From: Prosthecobacter sp.
Lineage (GTDB): Bacteria > Verrucomicrobiota > Verrucomicrobiia > Verrucomicrobiales > Verrucomicrobiaceae
Assembly: GCA_017853885.1 (NCBI GenBank)
Contig: JAFMIR010000012.1
Location: 42,045 to 106,044, forward strand
Length of the DNA stretch: 64,000 bases
Direction of reading: 5' to 3'
Position numbers and translations under genes: made by a program. Positions within the stretch are counted from its first letter, which is position 1. Every line of letters begins with the position of its first letter. The notes beneath the pieces were generated by a model. The model did no database searches, was not told the origin of the DNA, and saw only the letters and a program-made list of their open reading frames with translations. Positions 1-8,424 of this stretch are shown here, one piece after another.

Positions 1-2106
1 GCCATGGTGGATCGTGTCGGCGTGACCGGCACCGCCTGGATGGGTCTCACGCTGAACTGCTGCCAGTGCCACACGCACAAATACGACCCCATCCTGCACA
101 CCGATTATTACAGCGTCATGGCGCTGTTGAACAACGCCGATGAACCCACCTACCACATCCCGACACCCGATATCGAGGTGCAGCAAAAAGCGCACTCGGC
201 CAAAATCGCGAAGCTGAAGGCCGACTTGCCAAAAAAGTTTCCCGGAGGCGAAGCGGCGATGCAGAGCCGTTTTGCCGGCTGGATCGAAGGGGAATCAAAA
301 CGTGCCTCCAAGTGGCAGATCATCCGCCCCACAGCCATGAAGACCACCATGCCGCATCTCGAACAGCAGGCCGATGGCTTCATCCTTGGCAGCGGCGACA
401 TCTCGAAGAGCGATGTCTATGATTTGAGTTTCAAAACGCCGATCAAGGGCGTCACCGCCATCAAACTCGAGGTCGCGAGCCATCCCAGCCTGCCGAACGA
501 CGGTCCCGGCCTCACTTACTACGAAGGTCCCATCGGCGGATTCTTCCTCAGTGAGCTTCAGGCCTTCCAAAACGGCCAACGAGTGAAGATCACGAATGCG
601 GAAGCCACCAACGAAGAAGAAGAAGACAAGATCAACGATGCCGCTACCGCGACGAAGCTGACGAAGAAAGCTGCCCGCAAAGCTACCACAAAAAAGACCA
701 ACAACGCCATGGCCACGCTCGACGCCGAGATGTCCAGCGGCTGGCAGGTGCTAGGCGGTTACGGTCAAAGCCACGCGGCGGTGTTTCATTTCGAAAAACC
801 CATCGATCTGACCAACGGCTTCGATTTGAAGATGCTCTTCGAGAAACACTTCGCCTGCCCACTGGGCCATTTCCGACTCTCCGTGACCACCAGCGATCAC
901 GCCGAAGCCATAGGCCATCCGTTGGAAGTCGAAAACGCACTCGCCACCAATGACCCATCGAAGCGTGAAGCATTGATGCGCGAATTCCTCGTCACCGCGC
1001 CCGAGATGAAGCAAGCCGCCACGCCCTTGCTCGCTGCGCGTCGTCAGATGCCACGCGGACAGGCCACGTTGGCATTAAAGGAGCGCCCCTCGTCGAATCC
1101 ACGTCCCACGAACCGTTACCATCGCGGCGAATACCTTCAGCCGAAGGAAACCGTGCCGCCCGCCGTGCCTGCGTTCCTGCCTTCGCTGCCAAAGAACGCA
1201 CCCGCGAACCGCCTCACCTTCGCGAAGTGGCTTTTCAGCCCCGAAAACCCGCTCACCGCCCGTGTTACGGTCAATCGTCAGTGGCAGGCGTTCTTTGGTC
1301 GCGGTCTGGTGAAGAGTTTGGAGGATTTTGGCTATCAAAGCGAGGCTCCAAGCCATCCCGAACTGCTCGACTGGCTGGCCTTGGAGTTTGTGAAGCAAGG
1401 CTGGAGTCTGAAGAAGCTGCACAAGCTCATCGTAATGAGCGCTACCTACAAGCAGGCCAGTTCGTTAGCAGTTCGGCCATCACTCCGTTCGGACGGACAA
1501 AAGTCTGAGCCAAAAGCCGATCCTGAAAACCTGCTGCTCGCCCGTGGTTCACGCTTTCGCCTCGATGCCGAGATCATCCGCGATTCGGCGCTCAAAGCCG
1601 CAGGATTGCTCTCGCTCAAAATGGGAGGTCCGGGCGTCTATCCGCCACAGCCGGCCAGCGTCACCACCGAGGGCACTTACGGCAAAGTCGAGTGGAAAAC
1701 GAGCGAAGGCGAGGATCGCTACCGCCGCAGCCTCTACACTTTCACGAAGCGAACGGCCCCCTTCGCCATGGCCACCACCTTTGACGCACCCACCGGCGAG
1801 GCATGTCTCGCCCGCCGAGATGTCTCCAACAGTCCGCTTCAAGCGCTCACGCTGCTGAATGACCAGATGTTCATGGAAGCCGCTCAAGCCATGGCCAAAG
1901 CCGTCATCGCCGAATCTACAGACGAAGATTCCCGCCTCACCAACGTCTTCCGCCGCTGTCTGACCCGGCCACCTGCAACGGATGAGCTGACCATGCTCAA
2001 AACCTTCCTCGCCAAACAACGCGCTCAAAAACTCGACGGCGAAGCGCTTTGGACTTCCTTGTGCCGAGCCATTTTGAACCTTGACGAAGCCATTACTCAT
2101 CCATGA
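1..2106 (+). CDS. DUF1549/DUF1553 (PSD1) protein, 5' truncated by the window edge
   Basis: The reading frame is open to base 1, and the visible protein starts inside the family just before the conserved segment CCQCHTHKYDP, so the N-terminus (and any cytochrome c domain) lies outside the window. The CCQCH is a CxxCH heme-type motif at the end of DUF1549. A lysine- and glutamate-rich, low-complexity linker follows near visible residues 200-235. The DUF1553 part starts near visible residue 400 (NRLTFAKWLFSPENPLTARV) and continues through the SHPELLDWLA and LIVMSATYKQAS blocks to the end. The stop overlaps the ATG of the DUF1501 gene (ATGA), the usual translationally coupled pair. Members are exported proteins of Planctomycetota and Verrucomicrobiota whose biochemical role is not established. 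Family assignment is firm; function is not. Confidence 0.93.
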   Translation, partial: AMVDRVGVTGTAWMGLTLNCCQCHTHKYDPILHTDYYSVMALLNNADEPTYHIPTPDIEVQQKAHSAKIAKLKADLPKKFPGGEAAMQSRFAGWIEGESKRASKWQIIRPTAMKTTMPHLEQQADGFILGSGDISKSDVYDLSFKTPIKGVTAIKLEVASHPSLPNDGPGLTYYEGPIGGFFLSELQAFQNGQRVKITNAEATNEEEEDKINDAATATKLTKKAARKATTKKTNNAMATLDAEMSSGWQVLGGYGQSHAAVFHFEKPIDLTNGFDLKMLFEKHFACPLGHFRLSVTTSDHAEAIGHPLEVENALATNDPSKREALMREFLVTAPEMKQAATPLLAARRQMPRGQATLALKERPSSNPRPTNRYHRGEYLQPKETVPPAVPAFLPSLPKNAPANRLTFAKWLFSPENPLTARVTVNRQWQAFFGRGLVKSLEDFGYQSEAPSHPELLDWLALEFVKQGWSLKKLHKLIVMSATYKQASSLAVRPSLRSDGQKSEPKADPENLLLARGSRFRLDAEIIRDSALKAAGLLSLKMGGPGVYPPQPASVTTEGTYGKVEWKTSEGEDRYRRSLYTFTKRTAPFAMATTFDAPTGEACLARRDVSNSPLQALTLLNDQMFMEAAQAMAKAVIAESTDEDSRLTNVFRRCLTRPPATDELTMLKTFLAKQRAQKLDGEALWTSLCRAILNLDEAITHP

Positions 2107-3515
2107 ACGCCCCCAGCATCACCCGCAGACACTTTTTTCACGATTGCGCCGTCGGCACAGGCAAGATCGCACTGGCTTCGTTGCTAGCAGAATCGTCGTA
2201 TGGAGCGGCGAAGAGCCCGAATGGGGTCGCGTTCTCGCATTTTCAGCCGAAGGCAAAAGCGGTCATCCACATGTTCATGGCCGGCGCGCCATCGCAGCTC
2301 GAGTTGTTCGATCACAAGCCGATGCTGACGAAGTATGAAGGCAAGCCGCTGCCTCCCTCCGTGATCGGCGGGCAGCGTTATGCCTTCATCCGGCCGGACG
2401 CCGCTGTCTTGGGGCCACGCTTCAAGTTTGCGAAGCACGGGCAGTGCGGCGCGGAGATCTCTGAGGTGCTACCGCATCTCGCGACCATCGTGGACGACAT
2501 CGCCATTGTGAAGTCCTGCCGTACGACCCAGTTCAACCACGCCCCGGCGCAGATTTACATGAACACGGGCTTCTCGCAGCCAGGACGACCCAGCATGGGT
2601 TCGTGGATTGCCTACGGCCTCGGCGCGGAGACGCGAGACCTGCCGAGCTTTGTTGTGATGAGCACCGGCAGTGGCATCAGCGGCGGCGCGGCGTGCTGGA
2701 GCAGCGGTTTCCTGCCCAGCGTGTATTCCGGCACGCGCTTCCGCAACACGGGCGATCCCATTTTGAATGTAAGCACCCCCGAAGGTATTGCCTCCAGCAC
2801 ACAGAAGGACACCATCGAGCTCATCAACGCACTCAATCATCGCCGACTGAAGCTCGATGGCGATGGCGAGACGGCTACGCGCATTGCGAACTACGAGATG
2901 GCCTACCGTCTGCAAACCTCCGCGCCAGAACTCATGGACCTCACAAAGGAAGACGAGGCAACACTGAAAATGTACGGCTGCGATCCCAAAGTGCCGTCCT
3001 TTGCCCGCGCTTGCTTGCTCGCACGGCGCATGGTCGAGCGCGGCGTGCGCTTCATCAATATCTACAACGAAGGCTGGGATGCACACAGCAACGTCGAGGG
3101 CAACGTGCGCAACAATTGCAAAAACACTGACCAAGCCAGCGCCGCGCTCATCAAAGATCTCAAGCAGCGCGGCCTGCTCGATAGCACACTCGTCGTCTGG
3201 GGCGGCGAATTCGGTCGCACACCAATGGTCGAGGCCAGCGTGTCTCTCGGTCGCAGCATGGGCCGCGATCATCACCCGCAAGCCTTCACCATGTGGATGG
3301 CCGGCGGCGGCATTAAAGGCGGTGTCACGCTCGGCGCGACCGACGAGATGGGCTTCAACATCATCGAAGACGAAGTCCATGTGGCCGACATCCACGCCAC
3401 AATCCTTCATCAGCTTGGCATGGATCACGAAAGATTGTCCTTCCGCAGCGCTGGACTCGACTTCAAACTTACCGGCGTGGAGCCTTGCAAGGTGATCAAG
3501 CAGATCGTGATGTGA
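2103..3515 (+). CDS. DUF1501 domain protein, TAT-exported, partner of the upstream PSD1 gene
   Basis: A 470-residue protein starting with a twin-arginine signal (ITRRHFF, residues 6-12) followed by a hydrophobic stretch, so it should be exported folded. DUF1501 covers nearly the whole mature chain; recognisable blocks are GAPSQLELFDHKP near residue 60, the NEGWDAH block near 325, GGEFGRTP near 362 and the HHPQAFTMWMAGGGIKGG block near 390. DUF1501 belongs to the alkaline phosphatase/sulfatase-like fold group, but its substrate is unknown. The start codon overlaps the stop of the DUF1549/DUF1553 gene by four bases, the classical pairing for these families. Family call is very sure; any enzymatic role is inference from fold. 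Confidence 0.94.
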   Translation: MNAPSITRRHFFHDCAVGTGKIALASLLAESSYGAAKSPNGVAFSHFQPKAKAVIHMFMAGAPSQLELFDHKPMLTKYEGKPLPPSVIGGQRYAFIRPDAAVLGPRFKFAKHGQCGAEISEVLPHLATIVDDIAIVKSCRTTQFNHAPAQIYMNTGFSQPGRPSMGSWIAYGLGAETRDLPSFVVMSTGSGISGGAACWSSGFLPSVYSGTRFRNTGDPILNVSTPEGIASSTQKDTIELINALNHRRLKLDGDGETATRIANYEMAYRLQTSAPELMDLTKEDEATLKMYGCDPKVPSFARACLLARRMVERGVRFINIYNEGWDAHSNVEGNVRNNCKNTDQASAALIKDLKQRGLLDSTLVVWGGEFGRTPMVEASVSLGRSMGRDHHPQAFTMWMAGGGIKGGVTLGATDEMGFNIIEDEVHVADIHATILHQLGMDHERLSFRSAGLDFKLTGVEPCKVIKQIVM

Positions 3516-3587
3516 TGAGTGGCTGAAATGGGATTGCTGTACTTTCCTATCTGGCGCGGCAAGATTTCCTTGGTAGCAATCAGAGAG

Positions 3588-4994
3588 ATGACACCTTTGC
3601 CTTTGCTCTGCCTCCTGATTCCTTTGGGGCTTGCTTCTTGCTCCTTGGGGCCCCGCTTTACCGTTCCAGAGCTCGCGCTGCCCACGAAATGGAAAAGCCG
3701 ACAAACCACGGGCCTAAGCGACCTGCCGGTGCCCGGCGAATGGTGGCGCATGTATGGGGTTTCCGAGTTAAACCGCTTGGTCGAACAAGCGATGAGCAGC
3801 AATCAAGACCTGCGTGGTGCGCTGGCACGCGTGGAGACGGCGCGGGCCTTGATCGGAGTGCAGGCCTCCGAATGGTTTCCACAGCTTAGTTTCAAAGATG
3901 GGATGAATTACGAGCGGCTTTCCGCCACCGCTTTTGGTGCGAACCTCCCACCGGGAATTCAACTTCCTCCGATTCAGCGCCGCCGTTTTCAGAACCTCTT
4001 CGAGTTTGGCTGGGAACTCGATCTTTGGGGCCGCGTGAGACGAGGTGTGGAGGGTGCGAAGGCCAGCGAGGCTGCCGCCTCGGAAACACTTGCGGCACAG
4101 CGGCTGAGCCTTGCAGCAGAGGTGGCGCGGTTGTACTTCCTTGCACACTCGATGGACAAGCAAATCGCCGTGGTGAACGAGACCCTCAACTGGCGTTTGG
4201 AGGCCGTGAAACTCCAAGAATCGCGTTTCAAAGGAGGGCTGGCGAATGAGATGGATGTTTCACGTGTGAAAACAGAACTCGAGCTCGCACGCAACGACCT
4301 CGCTTCACTCGAACGCCAGCGTGGAAATGCGGAAAACGCGCTTGCTGTCGTTTGCGGGCAGATTCCAAGCACGTTCAAGTTGTCTCGGAATGTCGCACTA
4401 CCCTCTCCCCCGCGTATGCCTGGCGGGCTGCCCTCGACTTTGTTGCAGCGCCGTCCGGACATCCGCGCAGCCGAACAACAGATGCGCGAGGCGAATGCAC
4501 AGATCGGTGTGGCTCAGGCATCGTTCTTCCCGGCATTCCGGATCGGCGGCACCGGGGGGCTTGAAAGCATCGGCACAGTGGATTTTTATGATGCAAAAAG
4601 CCGCACGCTGACCATTGGCCCGAGCATGACATTGCCCGTTTTCCAAGGCGGTAGGCTCAAGGCCAATCTCGCTGCCAGCAAGGCGCGCTACGAAGAAAGC
4701 CTCGCGGCTTATCGAAAGAGCATTCTCATCGCGATCCAAGAGGTTGAAGACAGCATGCTAGATTCGCAAGGCTACTCGCAGCAGGCAGCAGCCCTGAACG
4801 AAGCCATCAAAGCGGCGCAGGAGACTCAGCGTCTCGCCGAGCTGCGTTACCAAAAAGGACTCGCGAGTTACTTTGAGGTCGTCGATGCCAACCGCACGGT
4901 TTTGAACGCTAAACTTCTGGCCGCCCAAATCGACGGCCAACGGCTCGTGGCGAGCGTGGCAATGCTCAAAGCCCTCGGAGGGGGCTGGAAGTGA
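3588..4994 (+). CDS. RND efflux outer membrane factor lipoprotein (NodT/OprM-type)
   Basis: A TolC-like trimeric outer membrane channel subunit. I chose the ATG at 3588 because it puts a clean lipoprotein signal at the N-terminus (MTPLPLLCLLIPLGLASC, Cys18 of the lipobox LASC), giving 468 residues, normal for NodT-family proteins; the frame is open further upstream to 3519. Two OEP repeats are visible: the first follows GEWWRMYGVSELNRLVEQA, and the second contains LLQRRPDIRAAEQQMREANA. The C-terminal coiled-coil ends with ALGGGWK, typical of the family. No RND pump or membrane fusion protein lies in the window, so it either serves a pump encoded elsewhere or is a solitary channel. It sits between a DUF1501 gene (72-base gap) and mtnA (4-base gap). 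Confidence 0.93.
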   Translation: MTPLPLLCLLIPLGLASCSLGPRFTVPELALPTKWKSRQTTGLSDLPVPGEWWRMYGVSELNRLVEQAMSSNQDLRGALARVETARALIGVQASEWFPQLSFKDGMNYERLSATAFGANLPPGIQLPPIQRRRFQNLFEFGWELDLWGRVRRGVEGAKASEAAASETLAAQRLSLAAEVARLYFLAHSMDKQIAVVNETLNWRLEAVKLQESRFKGGLANEMDVSRVKTELELARNDLASLERQRGNAENALAVVCGQIPSTFKLSRNVALPSPPRMPGGLPSTLLQRRPDIRAAEQQMREANAQIGVAQASFFPAFRIGGTGGLESIGTVDFYDAKSRTLTIGPSMTLPVFQGGRLKANLAASKARYEESLAAYRKSILIAIQEVEDSMLDSQGYSQQAAALNEAIKAAQETQRLAELRYQKGLASYFEVVDANRTVLNAKLLAAQIDGQRLVASVAMLKALGGGWK

Positions 4995-4998
4995 TTTC

Positions 4999-6102
4999 AT
5001 GAACGTTGGTGATCGACCTTATCGCACTGTCTGGATGCCTCAAAACGGCATCGTGAGCATCATCGACCAACGAAAGCTGCCCTGGGCGTTTGAATGCATC
5101 GATTTGAAAAGCTGCGCCGAGGTAGCGGAATCGATTCGAGACATGGCGGTGCGGGGCGCAGGGTGCATTGGTGCGACGGCGGGCTATGGCATGGCTCTAG
5201 CGGCAGGCGAGGCGGATTCTTGGGAGGGGCTGGAAACACGCGCGGCACATCTCATTGCCACTCGACCGACAGCGGTCAATCTGGCGTGGGCAGTAAACCG
5301 GCAATTGAATCGGTTGAAGAAAGTTCCGCATCAAGCGTGGGTGGACGTTGCAAGAACAGAGGCGGAGAAAATGGCTCATGAAGACGCAGCAGCTTGTGAG
5401 CAGATTGGAAAACATGGTCTTGAGCTGCTTCGTGAAATCTCTCAACGCAAAGCGGATGGCGTGGTGAATGTGCTTACGCACTGCAACGCAGGCTGGCTGG
5501 CGTTTGTAGACCATGGCTCGGCCACAGCACCGATTTACGCGGCAAAAGCGGCTGGACTGAAGGTCCATGTTTGGGTGGATGAGACCCGGCCGCGTAGCCA
5601 AGGCGCACGGCTCACCGCTTGGGAGCTCTCTCAGGCAGGTGTGCCGCATACAGTGATCCCAGACAATGCGGGAGGGCATCTCATGCAGCATGGCTTGGTC
5701 GATATTGTGATCACAGGAGCGGATCGTGTGACCCGGCAGGGCGATGCAGCAAACAAGATCGGCACCTATCTCAAAGCGCTGGCGGCGCGGGACAACGGCG
5801 TGCCGTTTTATGTGGCGCTGCCTTCCTCGACCTTTGACTGGAACCTGAGCGATGGTGTGACAGAAATCGAGATCGAGCAGCGCGACGGTGCGGAAGTGGC
5901 TTGGGTGGATGGGCCGGATGCCAAAGGCGTGCTGCGAAACGTGCGCATGACGCCGGAAGGCTCGCCAGTGGCCAATTATGGCTTTGATGTCACCCCATCA
6001 CGATTGCTGACGGGGCTGATCACCGAACGCGGTATATTCCCGGCAGAGGAGTCAGCGCTGGCAGCCGCTTTTAGCGATGTCGTGCCGCTTTCCGTGCAGT
6101 GA
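4999..6102 (+). CDS. mtnA: S-methyl-5-thioribose-1-phosphate isomerase
   Basis: Cytoplasmic methionine-salvage enzyme converting 5-methylthioribose-1-phosphate to the ribulose-1-phosphate form; 367 residues is the usual bacterial length. Visible family blocks are the N-terminal MAVRGAGCIGATAGYG segment (phosphosugar binding), the catalytic cysteine region LTHCNAGWLA with Cys162, and GADRVTRQGDAANKIGTY with the catalytic aspartate Asp242. It ends with a normal C-terminal helix. It follows the outer membrane factor by 4 bases, yet no other salvage gene (mtnK, mtnBCD) is nearby, so its position may reflect co-transcription rather than a pathway cluster. Its last 32 bases overlap, tail to tail, the end of the cyclic-nucleotide-binding gene on the other strand. 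An eIF2B-type alternative is unlikely given both catalytic motifs. Confidence 0.96.
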   Translation: MNVGDRPYRTVWMPQNGIVSIIDQRKLPWAFECIDLKSCAEVAESIRDMAVRGAGCIGATAGYGMALAAGEADSWEGLETRAAHLIATRPTAVNLAWAVNRQLNRLKKVPHQAWVDVARTEAEKMAHEDAAACEQIGKHGLELLREISQRKADGVVNVLTHCNAGWLAFVDHGSATAPIYAAKAAGLKVHVWVDETRPRSQGARLTAWELSQAGVPHTVIPDNAGGHLMQHGLVDIVITGADRVTRQGDAANKIGTYLKALAARDNGVPFYVALPSSTFDWNLSDGVTEIEIEQRDGAEVAWVDGPDAKGVLRNVRMTPEGSPVANYGFDVTPSRLLTGLITERGIFPAEESALAAAFSDVVPLSVQ

Positions 6103-6658
6103 CGCGGGCTTTGATCTTACGAGCACGTGAGATGACCGGAGCGGCATTCCTCACATCGGCGGCAGTTGCTTCACGAAGTTGGCGGAGTTCTTTTTCGACC
6201 TCGGCGAGACGGCGTGAGGTGGCCTCGAGTTTTCTCACCACAAGACGTGCGACAAATTCGTAAAGTGAGGCGTGAAAGTCAGGGTCTGACTCACGCGGAT
6301 GGATGTCCTGAAGAAACTTTTGATCCACAGCAAGGCACACAGCCTTATTGGAGGCGATGACGGAGGCGAGGCGCTTGTCCTGATTCACGAGGGCCAGCTC
6401 GCCAAAAACCTCTCCAGCTCGGCTAATCGTTGCGACACGTTTGTCTCCGACCCGCACTTCAAGTTCGCCGCTTAGTAAGATGTAGATGCGAGAGTCGATG
6501 CTGCCCTCTTTGATGATCACATCGCCAGACTCGCATTGGAGCAGGCTGGAAGAGTTCAGGACCTCATCGAGTTGCTCCTCGTTGAAGCTGGCCAATGCCG
6601 GGACGGTCTTGACGGGCGATCCTTGCTTGGAGTCATGGATGTAGGCGAATTCTTTCAT
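6071..6658 (-). CDS. Cyclic-nucleotide-binding domain protein with C-terminal coiled coil
   Basis: A 195-residue protein using the ATG at 6658 (MKEFAYIHDS); the frame is open further upstream but would then run into the preceding leucine-rich-repeat gene. A CNB domain occupies about residues 20-125, with SGDVIIKEG, IYILLSGELEV and the phosphate-binding cassette FGELALVNQDKRLASV. There is no Crp/FNR helix-turn-helix. Instead residues about 135-170 form a charged helix (ATSRRLAEVEKELRQLRE), and the chain ends in a basic tail (KIKARVTARKAARHR). This suggests a stand-alone second-messenger sensor working through protein contacts rather than a transcription factor. It is last in the operon 10759-6071 and overlaps mtnA convergently by 32 bases. 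Confidence 0.87.
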   Translation of the reverse strand: MKEFAYIHDSKQGSPVKTVPALASFNEEQLDEVLNSSSLLQCESGDVIIKEGSIDSRIYILLSGELEVRVGDKRVATISRAGEVFGELALVNQDKRLASVIASNKAVCLAVDQKFLQDIHPRESDPDFHASLYEFVARLVVRKLEATSRRLAEVEKELRQLREATAADVRNAAPVISRARKIKARVTARKAARHR

Positions 6659-6710
6659 TTCCGAGATGATTCTGTCAGGGCTTTGGGAGCTGCGACAAGA
6701 AAAAACTGTT

Positions 6711-7631
6711 TCATTTTGTGGAGCTGCGCACGGCAGCGTCATAGGCAGTCCAGAAAGCGGCGGGAGATTGCAAATCCTTGCTGCTTTCGTCGAAACGGGT
6801 GCCGATTTCTTGCAGGGGCAATGCACGTGCCACTTCGATGCCAGTTGTGATGTTGGCCGGCGTGAAGACCAGACGCGTGAGCGGAATGCCCTTCAAAGGT
6901 GAGAGGTCTGTCACGGGTGTTTCTGCAATGTGGAGACGCTGCAAAGCTGTACCGGTGAGCGGCCCGAGATTTTTTACCTTCGTGCGATGCAGAGTGACAC
7001 TCACAAGCGGCAGCGTTCTAAGAGCCGAGATATCCTCGACCGGACATCCTGTGAGCCAAAGCATCTGAATCGGGCTTTTCGCGATGCCGGAAATGTCCCC
7101 AATCGGGCACTCGACGGCATTCAACTCGACCAGCGGCATACCCTCCAAGGCGCTGAGGTCGCGGACGAGTGTGCGGGACAGGTAAAACTTCTCCAGCGGC
7201 ATGCCACGGATCGGCGAGAGGTCCTGGACCTGGGTGTCTTCCAAATAGAGTTCGACAAGTTTTTTGCCCTGCAACGGCTTCAGATCGGTGATGGGTGTCT
7301 CACTGAGATCGAGGGCCAACGGTTCGATGTGTTGCAAAAACTTCACGTTAGTGATTTTTGCCCCACGGAGACTCAGCGCGATCACTTTGCCCTCCTCGAT
7401 GTTGAACTCGCCATTCCCCTCGTAGCCTTGGTTGTGATACTTCACCTCGGTGTGCATCATCTCGGGGGTCCAGTAGATCTTTTTGGGCTCGTCTGGGGGA
7501 GTTGTGGGTGCGGTAGTCGGTTTTTCCACTGCAGGAGCAGAAACGGCGGTCTTCGGTTTCACGGCCTCATCTTCGCATGAGGTCAAAAGACTGGCGATGA
7601 GGGCAACAGAGAAAGCATGGTGGGTCTTCAC
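6711..7631 (-). CDS. Leucine-rich-repeat lipoprotein
   Basis: A 306-residue exported protein. The start is GTG at 7631 (no in-frame ATG upstream), followed by a lipoprotein signal with lipobox LLTSC at about residues 15-19. A proline/threonine-rich linker follows, then from about residue 75 to 270 a run of roughly 22-residue repeats of the form L-x-L-x-x-T-x-V-x-DLSPL-x-G-x-PL (for example TPITDLKPLQG, TQVQDLSPIRG, TPVTDLSPLKG). Such repeats build a curved solenoid for protein binding and are frequent in planctomycetes and verrucomicrobia. Asp is strongly conserved before the Leu-Ser/Lys step. It lies 58 bases after the VTT gene and 52 before the CNB gene, consistent with one operon. The binding partner is unknown. 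Confidence 0.85.
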   Translation of the reverse strand: MKTHHAFSVALIASLLTSCEDEAVKPKTAVSAPAVEKPTTAPTTPPDEPKKIYWTPEMMHTEVKYHNQGYEGNGEFNIEEGKVIALSLRGAKITNVKFLQHIEPLALDLSETPITDLKPLQGKKLVELYLEDTQVQDLSPIRGMPLEKFYLSRTLVRDLSALEGMPLVELNAVECPIGDISGIAKSPIQMLWLTGCPVEDISALRTLPLVSVTLHRTKVKNLGPLTGTALQRLHIAETPVTDLSPLKGIPLTRLVFTPANITTGIEVARALPLQEIGTRFDESSKDLQSPAAFWTAYDAAVRSSTK

Positions 7632-7689
7632 GCTTCCGCGGATGCCGATAAATCACGTCACTTGCAAGGACGAAATCACATTCACTTCA

Positions 7690-8424
7690 TCAAGCCATGT
7701 CTGCATTCCCGAAGCGCTGTTTTTTGATGAAACGGAACAGCAGCCACGCCGCGACATTGATCACCGCCGTGGCTGCAAGAAGCTGTGTCAGGGTCGTGGT
7801 GATACTCTCCTTGCCCAAACCGCTGCCGACGAGGCTGAAGGCGATGTTCAACGGCAGATAACCCAAGGCCGTGCCGAGCAGAAAACGCGAGTGACTTACG
7901 GGAGTCATGCCGATTAGCACATTCAGCACAATGCCTGGCACCATGAGCTGCCGCACCCAGAAGACCCGCATGACGGAGGGCTTCTTCAATATCTGCTTCA
8001 ACCAAGGCCACTTCTCAGCACGAACCTCTGCCGCACGGCGAAAGCCATGACGTGACAGGATGAAAGCGGCGTAGGAACCCAGTGTAGAGCCCATGAGTGA
8101 AAGCAGAAGCCCTTCACCAAAACCAAAAATGAGCCCAGCCACCGAGCAGAAGGCCAAACGCGGCACACCCATCATCACCGCGACGGCGCTGACGAGCATG
8201 AAGACCGCGTGACCCAGCCAGCCAAATTCACGCACAAAGCTCTTCCAAGACTGAACATTGGTGATCCAAGCTTTCATCGGGGTGAAGTGCGCCAGAGCCA
8301 TAAAGGCGGCGACAACGAGAACGGCGGCGAACACTTGGCGAGTCTCCTTGCCAAGCGCCCGCGATGTCTCCTGTTCAACCTTGTTGGTGATCAGGAGCTC
8401 CTCCTGCTGATCAGGCGGTTCCAT
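7690..8424 (-). CDS. TVP38/TMEM64 (VTT domain) inner membrane protein
   Basis: A polytopic membrane protein of 244 residues. I chose the ATG at 8424, which overlaps the TGA of the PQQ-like gene as ATGA; an upstream in-frame start at 8439 would only add five residues. A first transmembrane helix lies near residues 30-50. The VTT domain follows: the glycine-rich re-entrant segment around PRLAFCSVAGLIFGFGEG, then LGSYAAFILSRHGFR, and the second conserved half with VRQLMVPGIVLNVLIGM and SRFLLGTALGYLP. Family members (DedA/VTT) are linked to lipid scrambling or flotation of undecaprenyl-phosphate; which role applies here cannot be told. It is coupled to the PQQ-like gene upstream and followed by the LRR lipoprotein. 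Confidence 0.9.
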   Translation of the reverse strand: MEPPDQQEELLITNKVEQETSRALGKETRQVFAAVLVVAAFMALAHFTPMKAWITNVQSWKSFVREFGWLGHAVFMLVSAVAVMMGVPRLAFCSVAGLIFGFGEGLLLSLMGSTLGSYAAFILSRHGFRRAAEVRAEKWPWLKQILKKPSVMRVFWVRQLMVPGIVLNVLIGMTPVSHSRFLLGTALGYLPLNIAFSLVGSGLGKESITTTLTQLLAATAVINVAAWLLFRFIKKQRFGNADMA

